Assembly: GCA_036845725.1 (NCBI GenBank)
Contig: DAIUDK010000003.1
Location: 45,490 to 109,489 of the forward strand
Length of the DNA: 64,000 bases
Direction: 5' to 3'
DNA from: DSWT01 sp036845725
GTDB taxonomy: Bacteria > Chloroflexota > Anaerolineae > B4-G1 > SLSP01
In this document: positions 9,008 to 17,805 of the stretch, one piece after another
How positions within the stretch are numbered: the first letter of the stretch is position 1
Layout of the letters: the number at the start of each line of letters is the position of its first letter
Notes under the pieces: model-generated
The model's database searches: none
The model's input: only the letters and a program-made list of their open reading frames with translations
Told to the model about the DNA's origin: nothing
Program-made: the position numbers and the translations under genes

Positions 9008-9883
9008 ATGCGACGGGAAAGCGGGCAGTGGTTGCCCTGGGTATTGTTGGGTGTAGCGCTGCTCTTCCTGCTCTTGATCGAAGCCGGGACATTCGGCCCT
9101 TTGGAGAGCCTGCTAGGCCAGATCATCGCACCGGTAGCACGCGGTGTAGCAAGCATCCTCGATACCTTCGGCGACCTCGGGCAAACAACGCAGGATATCC
9201 GGGAACTTCAAGAACAAGTCACAACACTGCAAAGCGCGAACGACACACTGATCCAAGAAAACTTCCGTCTGCGCGAGTTCAAAGCTGAAAACGAAGAACT
9301 ACGGCGCATTCTCAGCTTCGCACAAGAAAACCCCACCTACAGCTACATTGGCGCCGACGTCGTCGAGCGCGGCTGCGGCACTTATCCCTGCGGTACCTTA
9401 GTAGGGCAAGACACCAATCCCTATCTGCAATATCTCATCATCAACACAGGCTCGCGGCAGGGTGTCGCGGTTGGGATGCCCGTCGTCACCAGCGGGGCGG
9501 CGTTGATCGGGCGTGTGGCGCGTGTCTCCCCCAACCTGGCCTACATCCAACTTATCAACGATCCGCAAAGCCAGATTGCGGCGATGCTCCAGGAAACCCG
9601 CGTCACCGGTATGCTGGTCGGAACTATGGAAGGCGGCTTGAACATGATCGATATCCTGCCCGACGAGGAGGTGGCCGGCGGCGAAACCGTCATCACGTCG
9701 GCGGCGGGCGGATTACTGCCCAGGGGGTTGATCCTGGGCCAGGTAGAAAGCATCTCGTATCTGGAATCCGAACTATTCCAGCGCGCGTTGATTCGCCCGG
9801 CGATCGATTTCAAACGGTTGGAAATCGTGTTGGTGATCACCGATTTCAACCGCGCCAACTTGCAGGAGCTAGAAGAAGAGTAG
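9008..9883 (+). CDS. mreC: rod shape-determining protein MreC
   Basis: A 291-residue protein with one N-terminal membrane helix (WVLLGVALLFLLLIEAG), a coiled coil at about residues 60-100 (QDIRELQEQVTTLQSAN), and the two beta domains of MreC (NTGSRQGVAVGMPVV, VIGRVARVSPN-type, GGLLPRGLILGQVESI). It is periplasmic or extracytoplasmic and links MreB to the wall synthases. The ATG at 9008 follows AAGGATAGACC. The 134 bases between mreB and mreC hold a small GGGGAA-TTG-TTCCCC hairpin (about 8947-8961) and no gene. mreC ends with TAG immediately before the mreD ATG. Confidence 0.95.
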   Translation: MRRESGQWLPWVLLGVALLFLLLIEAGTFGPLESLLGQIIAPVARGVASILDTFGDLGQTTQDIRELQEQVTTLQSANDTLIQENFRLREFKAENEELRRILSFAQENPTYSYIGADVVERGCGTYPCGTLVGQDTNPYLQYLIINTGSRQGVAVGMPVVTSGAALIGRVARVSPNLAYIQLINDPQSQIAAMLQETRVTGMLVGTMEGGLNMIDILPDEEVAGGETVITSAAGGLLPRGLILGQVESISYLESELFQRALIRPAIDFKRLEIVLVITDFNRANLQELEEE

Positions 9884-10390
9884 ATGAGCTTGTATTTTGG
9901 GATTCCCATTCTGCTGGTGGCGGCTGTCCTCCAGAGCGTGTGGGTCGAAGGTATACAAATCCTCGGCGGGCGGCCCGACCTGGCGCTGCTGTTGACTGTG
10001 ACTTGGGCCATCATCCGGGGCGCTAACGAGGGCGCGGTTTGGGGGTTTGTGGGCGGCATCTTCTGCGATCTGCTCTCCGGCGGCGCTTTCGGCATGTGGA
10101 CGCTGGCGCTGACCGCCGTCGGCTTTCTCGCGGGCCAGCCTTGGGTCCATGCCCTGGGGCCGACAATCATCCGGCTGGCGCTGATGTCGGCACTCGGTAC
10201 TCTGTTCGGGCACGGCATGTTACTAGGCACGATGGCAGTGCTGGGATACAGCATCAATTTGGGCCGCGCCGTGCAAACGGTCGCGGGGCCAGCAGCACTG
10301 CTCAACTTTCTGCTTTCTCCCTTTGCGTTCACCTTCCTGGTCTGGTTCCACAAGCGTACGCAGCCGCGCCGGGGAGGATTTGCGCAATGA
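9884..10390 (+). CDS. mreD: rod shape-determining protein MreD
   Basis: A 168-residue, strongly hydrophobic protein with about five membrane helices. It has the MreD hallmarks RPDLALLLTVTWAI and a small-residue-rich GFVGGIFCDLLSGGAFGMWTL. The ATG directly follows the mreC stop (zero gap), and the TGA overlaps the mrdA start as ATGA, so translation is probably coupled on both sides. It is a partner of MreC in the elongasome. Confidence 0.93.
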   Translation: MSLYFGIPILLVAAVLQSVWVEGIQILGGRPDLALLLTVTWAIIRGANEGAVWGFVGGIFCDLLSGGAFGMWTLALTAVGFLAGQPWVHALGPTIIRLALMSALGTLFGHGMLLGTMAVLGYSINLGRAVQTVAGPAALLNFLLSPFAFTFLVWFHKRTQPRRGGFAQ

Positions 10391-12582
10391 GCTACCTGAA
10401 CGGCAACGGAACACCCATCAACGGCCTGAACAAACGAGGAGCGCGGCGACATGGCGAGATCGACAGCGAGGCTTCGCGCCCGCCGTGGATCCAACGCGCG
10501 CCACGCGTAGCTGTCATCGGCTGGGTCGTTCTGCTCGTGTTGGGACTGTATCTCATCCGCTTGTGGCAGCTGCAATTTCTGGAAGGCGGCGCCTGGCAAA
10601 CTCGCGCCGAACGCCAGCAAAACCGTCTCGATACCATCTCTCCGCCGCGCGGCGTCATCTACGACCGCAACGGTGAAATCCTGGTGCGCAATATCCCCGC
10701 GTACAATGTCACTATTACACCCGGCCTGCTCCCGGAAGAAAAAGAGCGTGAGCGCGCTGTGCTCATGCGCCTGGCACAACTCCTTGATATTCCCTACAGC
10801 ACCACCCAGGGGTTCGACCTTCCTGAATATCGAGGCGAATTGCGCACTGTAGGGCGCGCGGCATTTCCGCCCTACGGCGAAAGCCCGCCAGCGGGCTTAC
10901 TGGAAATGGTGAATAAAGTGCGCCTTGTGGAACCCTACAAACCCATCGTCGTGGAACAAAACGTCGAACGCGATCTGGCTCTACTTATCGCGCAGGAAGC
11001 CAGTGTCACTATGCCCGGTGTGGGGATCGAAATCAGTCCGCGCCGCAACTACATCTACGGTGCACAAACATCGCAAATTCTCGGTTTTTTGGGACCGATT
11101 CCATCGGAGCAGGCCAAAGAGTATGAGAGCAAAGGCTACAATCCCAATACCGATCGCATCGGCTACGCCGGAGTCGAGGCGCAGATGGAGGAATTCCTGC
11201 GCGGCACACCAGGACGACGTCTGGTCGAAAAGGACGTGATGGGACAGGAATTGCAAACCATCAGCGAGACGCCGCCCAGTTCCGGGGACAACGTCTACCT
11301 TACCCTGGATCTGGAGTTGCAGCAGGTGGCCGAAGTCGCTCTGCGCGACGGGTTGGAAGTTGCCCGTTCTAAGCGCGGCGTGGTTATGATTTTGGACCCG
11401 CGTGACGGACAAGTCCTCTCGATGGTGAGTCTGCCAACCTACGATAACAACATGTTCAGCGGGAAAGTGGATGCGGATGCCTTACGCGCGATAGAGAAAG
11501 ATCCGCATAAGCCGCTCATCAACCACGCGATTTCCGACCAGGTTCCGCCGGGTTCGATCTTCAAAATCATTCCCGCCACCGCTGCATTGCAGGAAGGCGT
11601 GATCAATCGGTATACCATCATCAACGATCCGGGCCTCTTCTATCTGCCCAACAAGTTTGCACCCGACAATCCTGAACTAGCGCAGCCTTTCTACTGCTGG
11701 ATTCACCTGCAGTATGGGACAGGTCACGGTCCAATCAACGTCGTGGACGCGCTGGCACAATCGTGCGACACATTCTTTTACCAGGTCGCCGGTGGGTATG
11801 AGGAGACCAAATTCCAGGGCCTGGGCATTGAGCGGCTGGCAGCCTACGCACGGATGTTCGGGCTGGGCGCACGCACGCAAATCGACATTCCCGGCGAGGC
11901 CGGCGGCCTGGTGCCTAGCCCGGCCTGGAAACGGCAGTACTACCAGGAGACATGGACAACCGGCGACACGTACATCACCGGCATCGGCCAGGGAAACTTG
12001 CTGGCGACGCCGCTGCAAATGGCCAACGCGTTCGCCGTCGTCGCCAACGGCGGCACCCTCTACGCACCGCAACTCATCCACCACGTCGCCGATACTGAGG
12101 ATAACATCATCCGCCCCTTCACACCAAAGGTCATCGACACGCTCGAGGTCGCTGAATCCGTATGGCAGATCGTGCGGGAGGGGCTGGATCTGGCCGTTTC
12201 GGAAACCGGAACCGGGCAACGAGCGGATCTCCCCGAACTGGGCATCAACATTGCCGGCAAAACGGGCACCGCCGAGTACTGCGACGATATCGCCTCCAAA
12301 GCCGGGCGCTGTGATGTCGCGAAAGGGCAAACACTCCCCACGCACGCCTGGTTTGCGGCCTACGCGCCCTTCGAAGCGCCAGAAATCGTCGTGATTGTCT
12401 GGATCTACGACGGCGGTGAAGGCTCGACGCGGTCGGCGCCGGTGGCCCATGAGATTTTGGACTTCTACTTCAGGCGCAAGCTGGGGCTGCTTGAGCAGCC
12501 GGAGAGTGAACCACAGGAAGGGACGACACCTGTAGAGATAGCGCCCACCATAGAAGCCATGCCTGTGGAGGCAACACCCTGA
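10387..12582 (+). CDS. mrdA: penicillin-binding protein 2 (elongation transpeptidase)
   Basis: Class B PBP of 731 residues: a cytoplasmic tail, one membrane helix (VAVIGWVVLLVLGLYLI), a pedestal domain with PPRGVIYDRNGEIL and RNYIYGAQTSQILGFLG, and a transpeptidase domain. Catalytic motifs are Ser390-Ile-Phe-Lys393 (SxxK), Ser459-Cys-Asp461 (SxN variant with Asp) and Lys625-Thr-Gly-Thr628. It cross-links peptidoglycan during side-wall growth. The start ATG at 10387 overlaps the mreD stop, with GGGGAGGA eight bases upstream. The C-terminal tail after residue 700 is acidic and Pro/Thr/Glu-rich. rodA is not adjacent, which is unusual but not rare. Confidence 0.95.
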   Translation: MSYLNGNGTPINGLNKRGARRHGEIDSEASRPPWIQRAPRVAVIGWVVLLVLGLYLIRLWQLQFLEGGAWQTRAERQQNRLDTISPPRGVIYDRNGEILVRNIPAYNVTITPGLLPEEKERERAVLMRLAQLLDIPYSTTQGFDLPEYRGELRTVGRAAFPPYGESPPAGLLEMVNKVRLVEPYKPIVVEQNVERDLALLIAQEASVTMPGVGIEISPRRNYIYGAQTSQILGFLGPIPSEQAKEYESKGYNPNTDRIGYAGVEAQMEEFLRGTPGRRLVEKDVMGQELQTISETPPSSGDNVYLTLDLELQQVAEVALRDGLEVARSKRGVVMILDPRDGQVLSMVSLPTYDNNMFSGKVDADALRAIEKDPHKPLINHAISDQVPPGSIFKIIPATAALQEGVINRYTIINDPGLFYLPNKFAPDNPELAQPFYCWIHLQYGTGHGPINVVDALAQSCDTFFYQVAGGYEETKFQGLGIERLAAYARMFGLGARTQIDIPGEAGGLVPSPAWKRQYYQETWTTGDTYITGIGQGNLLATPLQMANAFAVVANGGTLYAPQLIHHVADTEDNIIRPFTPKVIDTLEVAESVWQIVREGLDLAVSETGTGQRADLPELGINIAGKTGTAEYCDDIASKAGRCDVAKGQTLPTHAWFAAYAPFEAPEIVVIVWIYDGGEGSTRSAPVAHEILDFYFRRKLGLLEQPESEPQEGTTPVEIAPTIEAMPVEATP

Positions 12583-12617
12583 GCATCCGTCAAACCGTCG
12601 AACGCGGGCTGTCTTGG

Positions 12618-15600
12618 ATGTGTATAGGGCTGAGCGGCGGCATCTGGGGCGCAGGCTTAGCGCGCACGCTGGCGCTGGAATGGCTCACCTCGCCGGGTGG
12701 CCGCGCGTTTTTCTTCGGCGCAGCCGGTGTGGGGCTGACAAGCTTTCTCGGCGCGGTGATGGTGATAGTGGTCAGCCGTCAGCGGTTAGCTGTCAACAAT
12801 GAGACGACGGCCTGGGACATTGCGAGAAGGTATCTCCCCCTGCTCCTCCCCACCGTAGATGTATTTAGCGGGACGTTTCAGCCTTGGCGTGGACCGGCAT
12901 TGCTGCTCGGCGGCATGGCCCTGACACTGCTCAACATGCGACGTGAGGGTCTTTCCCATCGTGCAGGGTTCGCGATTGCGGTGGCACTGCCGCTGCTCGT
13001 CTATCTGCTCAACCTTTCCCCCTACGTTGGACGCGCGGACACCTTCGAATTCCAGGTGACGGCGTTGCGCCTGGGAATCGCCCACCCCACGGGCTACCCG
13101 CTCTACGTGCTGCTCGGCAAGCTCTTCACGCTGCTGCCCTTCGGAACGCTCGCCTGGAAGGTCAACCTCACCGCCGCCGTCTGCGCCGCAGCAGCAACCG
13201 GCGTTGTCTATCTGCTCATCCACCGGTTGACACAGCACCCCGCCACCGCCATGTTGGCGGTGCTGGCGTTGGCCTTGTCTTCCACCGTGTGGTCGCAAGC
13301 CATCGTCGCCGAGGTCTACGCGCTGAATCTGCTCTTTGTGGCCGGCGCGCTGTGGTTTGCGCTGGACATCCTTGAGGGTCGTTCGATGCCGCGCACGCTC
13401 TGGGGTGTGGCTTTGCTCATAGGCCTCTCACTGACCAACCACATCACGATGGTGATGCTCATCCCCGCGCTAGGGCTGGCCTGCCTGCTGCACTGGCCCC
13501 GGCTGCGATTGAGCGATTGGCTCAAGGCCGTAGGCCTCTTCGCGTTGGGATTGGCGGTTTACGCCTACATCCCACTGCGTTGGCCCATGCTCCACGAAGG
13601 GCAATGGATGAGCCTGGCAGAGTTCCTGGCCTACATCACCGGGCGACAGTTCGGCGGCGCGCTGCAACTGGGACTGCTGCGCGACCCCACGCGCTATACC
13701 ATCCTCTGGCGCCTGCTACGCGAGCCTTTCGGCACAGTCGGGCTGGCCTTGGCGGCCATCGGGCTGTTGTCCCTCGTCGTCAAACAATGGCGGTTCGCCC
13801 TGGTAAGCCTCGCTGCGTTCCTCCCCTACGGCTTCTACGCGCTCGTTTACCTGGTGCCCGACATCGACGTGTTCATCCTCCCCGCGCACCTGCTGCTGGC
13901 CTTGTGGATAGGCGTAGGCGCGGCGCAGATTGCAAATGGCAAAAGGCAAAGGGTAAATCGTGAAACACGAATCACGAATTACAAATCACAAGTCACGAAT
14001 CACGAATCACCCGCTACCCGCTATCCGCTACCCCTTACCCGTTACGTGCTCATCCCGCTGTTTGCGCTGCTGCCGCTGAGTCTGTTATGGCGGAATTTGC
14101 CCGCGCAGGACGCGCACGCCGAGGGGCAGGCGGACGAGGCCTGGGCGCGTTACGCCCTGGCGCAGCCGCTGGCGCCCAATGCCGCGATCCTCGCCGACAG
14201 CGAGAAATTCCCGCCGCTCTACTACCTGCAACAGGCCGAGGGTCTGCGTCCCGATCTGGATTTGGTGATGCGCTTCGATGAGGCAGGCTACTTTGAAGAA
14301 TTGCACACCCGGCTCGCCGCGGGACAACGCGTCTACCTGGCGCGTTATCTGCCGGGCATGGACGCTTACGGTGTGAGCGCCGTGGGGCCGCTGGTGGAGG
14401 TCGCGCCGCCGGAAAGCGCCGCGCCAGCGCCCGCCACACCCTTGATATTTGACGACACCCTAACCCTAATAGCCCACCGTCTGGAAGCCGATTCGCAGGG
14501 CCGCCGGATGCACCACCTCACGTTGACGTGGGAACCCACCGCGCCTGTATCGCAAGACCTGACCGTACAACTGCGCTTGCTCACCCCCGATGGCAAGATT
14601 GCCTGGAACGGCGGTGGTCAGCGCCCGGTCAATGGCTATTCTACCACGCAGGCGTGGCAGGCCGGGCAGTGCATCAACGACTATTACGCGCTGGCCTGGC
14701 CAGATTGGTTATCCGGCGGCGAATATCGCCTTGAGATAGCCCTCGCGCCACGCTTCAGCGCCGACCTGCTCGCGCCGGGATGGGCTGCACTGGACAAGCT
14801 CACGCTCCCTTGGGCCGTCGCGCCACGCGGCTCAACGCAACCAGCGCTGTTCTACGGTGCACTCTGGCTAGAGGACCACGATCTGCCCGGCGAAGTCGCG
14901 GCGGAAAGTCCACTCATATTCACACTCACCTGGCTAGGGACTGGTGACTTACCTGAGGACGCTCAGCCGCACTTCTATTGGATGCCGCTGGACAATGTCC
15001 GTTGGGAACCGCCTATCAGACCGGAGTCCCTACCGCCCAACGCCTGGCCGGAAAACCAGCCCGTGCAACAACGCTATACCGTCAACCCACAATGGTTGCC
15101 GGGACAGTACCGCCTCTGGGTGGGATGGAGCGCGGCGGGCAGACCACTTACCGCGCGATGCGGGTGGTTAGCGCGCCCGGACGTTCAGTGCGCGCTAGGC
15201 AATATAACCGTAGGGCCTTCGGCGGCAGGATTGGCGAACTTCGGCAGGCAAGTGATGTTGGTCGATGCCACGCTCGACATCGAGAATCCCATGCCCGGCG
15301 CGACGATCCCACTCACACTGCGCTGGCGGGCGTTGCACGCGCTGACCGAGAATTACACCGTGTTCGCGCAAATTGTCGGCCCGGAAGGCAAGCTCTATGG
15401 ACAAGTGGATAGCTGGCCCGTCCACGGCACCCGTCCCACCGGAGGATGGCGCAGCGGGGAAGAGATCGATGACCCATACCAGTTGACACTCGCGCCGGAT
15501 GCGCCGCCGGGTGAATATCAGATCATCGTGGGATGGTACCTCCTGGGGAGCATGGAACGGCTCACCGTGCTGGATGCAAGCGGGCAGGCTGTTGGGGATT

Positions 15601-15635
15601 ACTATATGGTGGAACGGTTTGTAGTAAGCGAATGA
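12618..15635 (+). CDS. DUF2723-family membrane protein with three beta-sandwich tails
   Basis: A 1005-residue GT-C-like protein. The first 430 residues are about ten membrane helices with the DUF2723 signature GRADTFEFQV..LGIAHPTGYPLY. An in-frame word repeat fills residues about 437-477. The rest is extracytoplasmic, with three copies of a beta-sandwich (about 605-720, 740-865, 875-1005) that carry LTLTWEP, LTLRWRA, FAQIVGPEGK and PPGEYQIIVGWY. It probably transfers sugar from a lipid carrier to surface protein or glycan. ATG 12618 has no Shine-Dalgarno; CTG at 12579 overlaps the mrdA stop and has GGAGG seven bases upstream, so translation may begin there (1018 residues). Confidence 0.85.
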   Translation: MCIGLSGGIWGAGLARTLALEWLTSPGGRAFFFGAAGVGLTSFLGAVMVIVVSRQRLAVNNETTAWDIARRYLPLLLPTVDVFSGTFQPWRGPALLLGGMALTLLNMRREGLSHRAGFAIAVALPLLVYLLNLSPYVGRADTFEFQVTALRLGIAHPTGYPLYVLLGKLFTLLPFGTLAWKVNLTAAVCAAAATGVVYLLIHRLTQHPATAMLAVLALALSSTVWSQAIVAEVYALNLLFVAGALWFALDILEGRSMPRTLWGVALLIGLSLTNHITMVMLIPALGLACLLHWPRLRLSDWLKAVGLFALGLAVYAYIPLRWPMLHEGQWMSLAEFLAYITGRQFGGALQLGLLRDPTRYTILWRLLREPFGTVGLALAAIGLLSLVVKQWRFALVSLAAFLPYGFYALVYLVPDIDVFILPAHLLLALWIGVGAAQIANGKRQRVNRETRITNYKSQVTNHESPATRYPLPLTRYVLIPLFALLPLSLLWRNLPAQDAHAEGQADEAWARYALAQPLAPNAAILADSEKFPPLYYLQQAEGLRPDLDLVMRFDEAGYFEELHTRLAAGQRVYLARYLPGMDAYGVSAVGPLVEVAPPESAAPAPATPLIFDDTLTLIAHRLEADSQGRRMHHLTLTWEPTAPVSQDLTVQLRLLTPDGKIAWNGGGQRPVNGYSTTQAWQAGQCINDYYALAWPDWLSGGEYRLEIALAPRFSADLLAPGWAALDKLTLPWAVAPRGSTQPALFYGALWLEDHDLPGEVAAESPLIFTLTWLGTGDLPEDAQPHFYWMPLDNVRWEPPIRPESLPPNAWPENQPVQQRYTVNPQWLPGQYRLWVGWSAAGRPLTARCGWLARPDVQCALGNITVGPSAAGLANFGRQVMLVDATLDIENPMPGATIPLTLRWRALHALTENYTVFAQIVGPEGKLYGQVDSWPVHGTRPTGGWRSGEEIDDPYQLTLAPDAPPGEYQIIVGWYLLGSMERLTVLDASGQAVGDYYMVERFVVSE
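12771..12802 (+). repeat. in-frame word repeat, GTCAGCGGTTAGC type
   Basis: Words of the form GTCAGCCGTCAGCGGTTAGC occupy a cytoplasmic loop of the DUF2723 protein and encode VSRQRLAVN. Confidence 0.45.
13930..14048 (+). repeat. in-frame array of three word families inside DUF2723 gene
   Basis: About 119 bases made of three consecutive word types: CAAATGGCAAAAGGCAAAGG, then CACGAATCACGAATTACAAA, then CCCGCTACCCGCTATCCGCT, each repeated with small changes. The reading frame stays open through it and encodes a hydrophilic loop (RETRITNYKSQ, TRYPLPLTRY) between two membrane helices. The loop has no counterpart in the DUF2723 pattern. Confidence 0.85.
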
Positions 15636-17746
15636 GCGAATCGGCGAATCAGCGAATCGGCGCGTCACGCATCACGCATCACGCATCACGCATCACGCGA
15701 TGGGAATGGATTGCGCTGGTCATCATCCTGTTCGCAGCGGCGTTCCTGCGGCTCTACCGGCTTGATGCCATCCCACCCGGGTTGACTCACGACGAGGCCG
15801 GGCACGTCCACGACGCAACGGTCATCGTTGACGGCGCGCGGCCCATCTACCAGACGGTAGGGTATGGCCGCGAACCGCTCTACGACTACCTAGGCGCTGG
15901 TTTGATTGCAATCGGCATCCCGGCTGTTACCTCACTCCGTTTGCTCTCTGTGGTGGCGAACCTGATTACCTTAGCCGTCACGTTCCTCTGGACGCGCGAG
16001 GCCTTCGATGGTCCCACCGCGCTACTTGCCACAGCCCTGCAGGCTGCCTCGTTCTGGTCGCTGGCGGTGAGCCGGCAGGCGTTACGCTCCAGTTTACTGC
16101 TGGCGTTGTTCACCGCCGCGCTGTACCTGTTTTGGCGCACTTTGTATCCTCAAGCGGAAACGCATGCATCTGACAATCCGCGTAAAGCGCCGGATGGTAA
16201 GCCAGGTAGAACAGGGGCATTGGCGCTGTTTGCCGCGCTCCTCGGCGCGACGCTGTACACCTACATCCCGGCGCGGGTGCTATGGTTGCTATTTCCCGCG
16301 TTTCTGGTCTACCTGGCGCTCTGCCACCGACCGGTGTTCCGCAAAATTGCGGTACCGGCGCTCGTCGCGATTGGCGTCGGGCTGCTGCTATCCGCGCCGC
16401 TGTTCCTCTATCTACATGCGCATCCAGGCCTCGAACAACGCCTGGGGATGCTCGACGAGCCGCTGCAGGCGCTGGCAGCAGGTGACGTGTCGGTCGTGCT
16501 CAAACGCGCTGCGAGTTGCCTGGCGGCGTTCATCGTGCCGGGGCAAGGCGACGACTTTTTGGCCTACAACACACCGGGCCGTCCATTCCTCGACCCGATT
16601 ACGGGTGTGCTGTTCCTCGCCGGGGTGGTGATTTCCCTGTTCCGTGTGCGGCAACCCGGATATGCGATGGCGCTGCTGTGGTTCGCGATCAGTATCTCGC
16701 CATCGTTGATCACGGGCGCTGCCGCCAGCACGACGCGCAGCATCACGGCGCTGCCGCCAACGTTTCTCTTCCCGGCCATCGCCGCTGTGACGGGCGCGCA
16801 GTGGATAGCATCGCGGTGGGGCCGGCGCGCCGGGCAAATCGCCGCCGGGGCGTTGATCGTGTTCGTCATCGCCAGTGGCGTGCTCGGCGCGCGGGACTAC
16901 AACGCATGGGGGCGCCTGCCGCAAGTGCGTGCTGCCTACCTGCACACCCTGGTGCAGACCGCCAAATATCTCGATTCGACGCCTGAGTCTGGCCTCGTTG
17001 CCCTGTCGACCGCCCTACCTCAAGCGCCGCACGATCCCTTCGTCTTCGAGGCCAGCCTGGACCGCTCCGATCTGTCGACGCGCTGGTTCAACGGTCAACG
17101 GGCGCTGATCCTGCCCGCAGCATCGACGGCACGCCTCATCGCACCGGCTGTGGCGACGCTCGATCCGTACTTTGCCAATCTGCCTGGGCTGGCCTTCCAT
17201 GAACGCGTGTCCATGCTGCCCGACGACCTCAACCCGTTCTTCAACGTCTACGACTGGACGCCGCAGGTCATACGCCAGGCGCTGCTCGATCGCGCCCAGA
17301 GCGCACCGCTCGATCTGGCGCTGCCGGTCAATCTGGACGGCACGCTGCTGTTGCGCGGTTACGACCTACCCACACCGACCGTCGCGCCGGGCGGGATGGT
17401 TGAGCTGGTCACGCTATGGGAAGTGACCGATCCCACGCGCGTGCAACCTCACGATTTGTCGAACGCCGGGCAAGAGCTGGTGTTCTTCACCCATGCCATC
17501 GACGCAGCGGGGAACATCGCAGGGCAAGATGATCGTCTGGACGGCCCGGCATGGAGCTGGCAAGCCGGGGATATGGTGGCGCAGATCCACCGATTTACGC
17601 TGAATGAGTATGCGGCATCTGGAACGCTCAACCTGGTCGTCGGCGTGTACCGGCGATTCGACATGACGCGCTTGCCGGTGCGCGTCGACGGGACGGCGGT
17701 GAGTGACCTGATTCGTCTAGCGCCGTTGGAGGTACGCGCGCCGTAA
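15632..17746 (+). CDS. PMT_2/ArnT-like GT-C glycosyltransferase with C-terminal beta-sandwich
   Basis: A 704-residue protein with about 11 membrane helices and the GT-C catalytic motif LTHDEAGH (Asp-Glu pair after the first helix, about residue 54), as in dolichyl-phosphate-mannose-type transferases. The last 145 residues form a beta-sandwich (LLLRGYDLPTP, AGNIAGQDDRLDGPAWSW, LNLVVGVYRR) shared with neighbours. The ATG at 15632 overlaps the previous stop as ATGA. The first 24 residues (MSESANQRIGASRITHHASR) are wholly encoded by tandem words, so start codon and N-terminus come from a repeat. Closely related to the gene at 20103-22178. Acceptor unknown. Confidence 0.88.
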   Translation: MSESANQRIGASRITHHASRITRWEWIALVIILFAAAFLRLYRLDAIPPGLTHDEAGHVHDATVIVDGARPIYQTVGYGREPLYDYLGAGLIAIGIPAVTSLRLLSVVANLITLAVTFLWTREAFDGPTALLATALQAASFWSLAVSRQALRSSLLLALFTAALYLFWRTLYPQAETHASDNPRKAPDGKPGRTGALALFAALLGATLYTYIPARVLWLLFPAFLVYLALCHRPVFRKIAVPALVAIGVGLLLSAPLFLYLHAHPGLEQRLGMLDEPLQALAAGDVSVVLKRAASCLAAFIVPGQGDDFLAYNTPGRPFLDPITGVLFLAGVVISLFRVRQPGYAMALLWFAISISPSLITGAAASTTRSITALPPTFLFPAIAAVTGAQWIASRWGRRAGQIAAGALIVFVIASGVLGARDYNAWGRLPQVRAAYLHTLVQTAKYLDSTPESGLVALSTALPQAPHDPFVFEASLDRSDLSTRWFNGQRALILPAASTARLIAPAVATLDPYFANLPGLAFHERVSMLPDDLNPFFNVYDWTPQVIRQALLDRAQSAPLDLALPVNLDGTLLLRGYDLPTPTVAPGGMVELVTLWEVTDPTRVQPHDLSNAGQELVFFTHAIDAAGNIAGQDDRLDGPAWSWQAGDMVAQIHRFTLNEYAASGTLNLVVGVYRRFDMTRLPVRVDGTAVSDLIRLAPLEVRAP
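15633..15700 (+). repeat. tandem words supplying a stop, a start and an N-terminus
   Basis: GAGCGAATCGGCGAATCAGC words are followed by ATCACGCATCACGCATCACG words. The first word contains the TGA of the upstream gene and abuts the ATG of the downstream gene. The array encodes ESANQRIGASRITHHASRIT. Confidence 0.85.
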
Positions 17747-17767
17747 ATTCCATGCAGATGCTTCTAT

Positions 17768-17796
17768 TTGTCCCAATTCACAAATCGGAGTAGAAT
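17768..17796 (+). promoter_or_regulatory. candidate promoter, transcript start near the start codon
   Basis: TTGTCC (17768-17773), 17 bases, TAGAAT (17791-17796). The start of transcription would fall near 17803, at or next to the GTG/ATG of the YfhO-like gene, which lacks a good Shine-Dalgarno. A leaderless message is possible. Confidence 0.35.
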
Positions 17797-17805
17797 GGCG
17801 GCGTG

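Noticed and set aside
10039..10386. N-terminal extension of mrdA by 116 codons
   Set aside because: It overlaps mreD in another frame; the ATG at 10387 has GGGGAGGA at correct distance and fits the family.
9541..10779. Minus-strand open frame of 412 codons
   Set aside because: Antisense to mreC, mreD and mrdA, which are certain.
13930..14048. CRISPR array
   Set aside because: Words are 8-20 bases, contiguous and degenerate, with no spacers of constant length and no cas genes.
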